From: Gammaproteobacteria bacterium
GTDB taxonomy: Bacteria; Pseudomonadota; Gammaproteobacteria; JAPPPA01
NCBI GenBank assembly: GCA_028817755.1
Contig: JAPPPA010000148.1
Coordinates: 7,443 to 13,907, forward strand
Length of the DNA stretch: 6,465 nucleotides
Reading direction: 5' to 3'
Shown here: piece by piece, positions 6,042-6,465 of the stretch
How the letters are laid out: each line of letters starts with the position of its first letter
How positions within the stretch are numbered: position 1 is the first letter of the stretch
Translations under genes and position numbers: made by a program
Notes under the pieces: generated by a model
What the model was told of the DNA's origin: nothing
The model's database searches: none
The model's input: the letters and a program-made list of their open reading frames with translations, nothing else

Positions 6042-6419
6042 CTATTGGCGCTTGGCGTCTACTGAATAGTCGCCGGGGCCGTTCGCTGCCAGCAATAAGA
6101 AGCCGCCAGCCAAACCAATGTTTTTCATAAATAGGATCATTTGCATCTGATCGCCTAGATTGCCGTGGAACAACACCGCGGCTGCGACCGAGAATCCAGC
6201 TAACGCGAGGGCAATCGGTTTAATGAAGAACCCAGCAATAATGGCAAGGCCGCCACCCAGCTCTAGGGCAATCACTAGTGGTAACAACGCGCCCGGTACA
6301 CCCATGCTTTCCATGTACCCAACGGTGCCTTCATAACCGCCAATTTTATTGAAACCGGCCATGACAAAAATCAACGCAAGACCAATACGGCCCACTAAAT
6401 TCAACACATTCGCATTCAT
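6042..6419 (-). CDS. DoxX family small membrane protein
   Basis: The product has 125 residues, the usual size for DoxX proteins (E. coli YqjF is about 130). Four hydrophobic segments lie near residues 6-24, 44-62, 66-85 and 99-113, so it is an inner-membrane protein. Family marks seen are GRIGLALIFVMAGFNKI near the N terminus, ELGGGLAIIAGF (53-64) in the second segment, FHGN (84-87) after the third, the KNIGLAGGFLLL of the fourth, and the GPGDYSVD tail. DoxX members are linked to quinol/thiosulfate redox chemistry or to redox homeostasis complexes; the reaction of this one is unknown. A GTG at 6426-6428 would add three residues but overlaps the ribosome site, so the ATG at 6417-6419 is chosen. 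It is the first gene of the operon with pirin and GHR. The YqjF/YqjG neighbourhood in E. coli is a close parallel. Confidence 0.92.
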   Translation of the reverse strand: MNANVLNLVGRIGLALIFVMAGFNKIGGYEGTVGYMESMGVPGALLPLVIALELGGGLAIIAGFFIKPIALALAGFSVAAAVLFHGNLGDQMQMILFMKNIGLAGGFLLLAANGPGDYSVDAKRQ

Positions 6420-6427
6420 AATTAACA

Positions 6428-6432
6428 CTCCT
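6428..6432 (-). promoter_or_regulatory. Ribosome binding site of the DoxX gene
   Basis: AGGAG on the minus strand stands 8 bases before the ATG at 6417-6419. The remaining 33 bp to the right edge are AT-rich, but I see no promoter in them that I can support; the promoter and any divergent regulator lie at or beyond the edge. Confidence 0.75.
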
Positions 6433-6465
6433 ATGATTTGGTAATTGATTGCGTAGGCATATTAA

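Noticed and set aside
6433..6465. AT-rich sequence upstream of the DoxX gene as a promoter or LysR site
   Set aside because: Only 33 bp are present and no paired -35/-10 or clear T-N11-A dyad could be supported.

Overview
The window looks like part of a gammaproteobacterial chromosome of intermediate base composition. This rests on the gene types: an Arabinose_bd-type AraC regulator, a glutathionyl-hydroquinone reductase of the YqjG kind, and a DoxX/pirin/GHR set that recalls the yqjF-yqjG-yhaK region of Escherichia coli. A marine or environmental genus is likely, but the sequence alone does not settle it. There is no sign of a phage, insertion sequence, CRISPR array or RNA gene.

Layout: (1) Positions 1-608, minus strand, hold the 5' two thirds of an AraC-family regulator gene that runs off the left edge. 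It is broken by a net -1 frameshift near 480-500 and an in-frame TAA at 64-66. (2) Positions 609-699 are a short divergent regulatory gap with a near-perfect 16-bp palindrome and a second inverted repeat. (3) Positions 700-4180, plus strand, are a two-gene operon: a large exported lipoprotein with a probable beta-trefoil-like N-terminal domain and a metal-dependent (peptidase M19-like) hydrolase barrel, then an integral-membrane fatty acid hydroxylase/sterol desaturase family enzyme. (4) A 10-bp convergent gap follows. (5) Positions 4191-6419, minus strand, are a compact three-gene operon, transcribed as DoxX membrane protein, pirin, glutathionyl-hydroquinone reductase. Its promoter probably lies at or beyond the right edge.

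How the genes may work together: the minus-strand operon reads as a quinone/redox stress module. YqjG-type enzymes strip glutathione from glutathionyl-hydroquinones, pirins are cupin metalloproteins that can act on flavonoids or sense redox state, and DoxX proteins are small membrane proteins tied to redox functions. The plus-strand operon pairs an envelope hydrolase with a di-iron membrane hydroxylase. The substrate of either is unknown, and a role in processing an envelope or environmental lipid is only an inference. The divergent AraC gene was probably its regulator and now appears decayed, unless the lesions are sequencing errors.

The least described element is the lipoprotein hydrolase: an M19-like active-site order in which the first motif is HxH rather than HxD, fused to a cysteine-bracketed beta-rich domain and co-transcribed with a hydroxylase.
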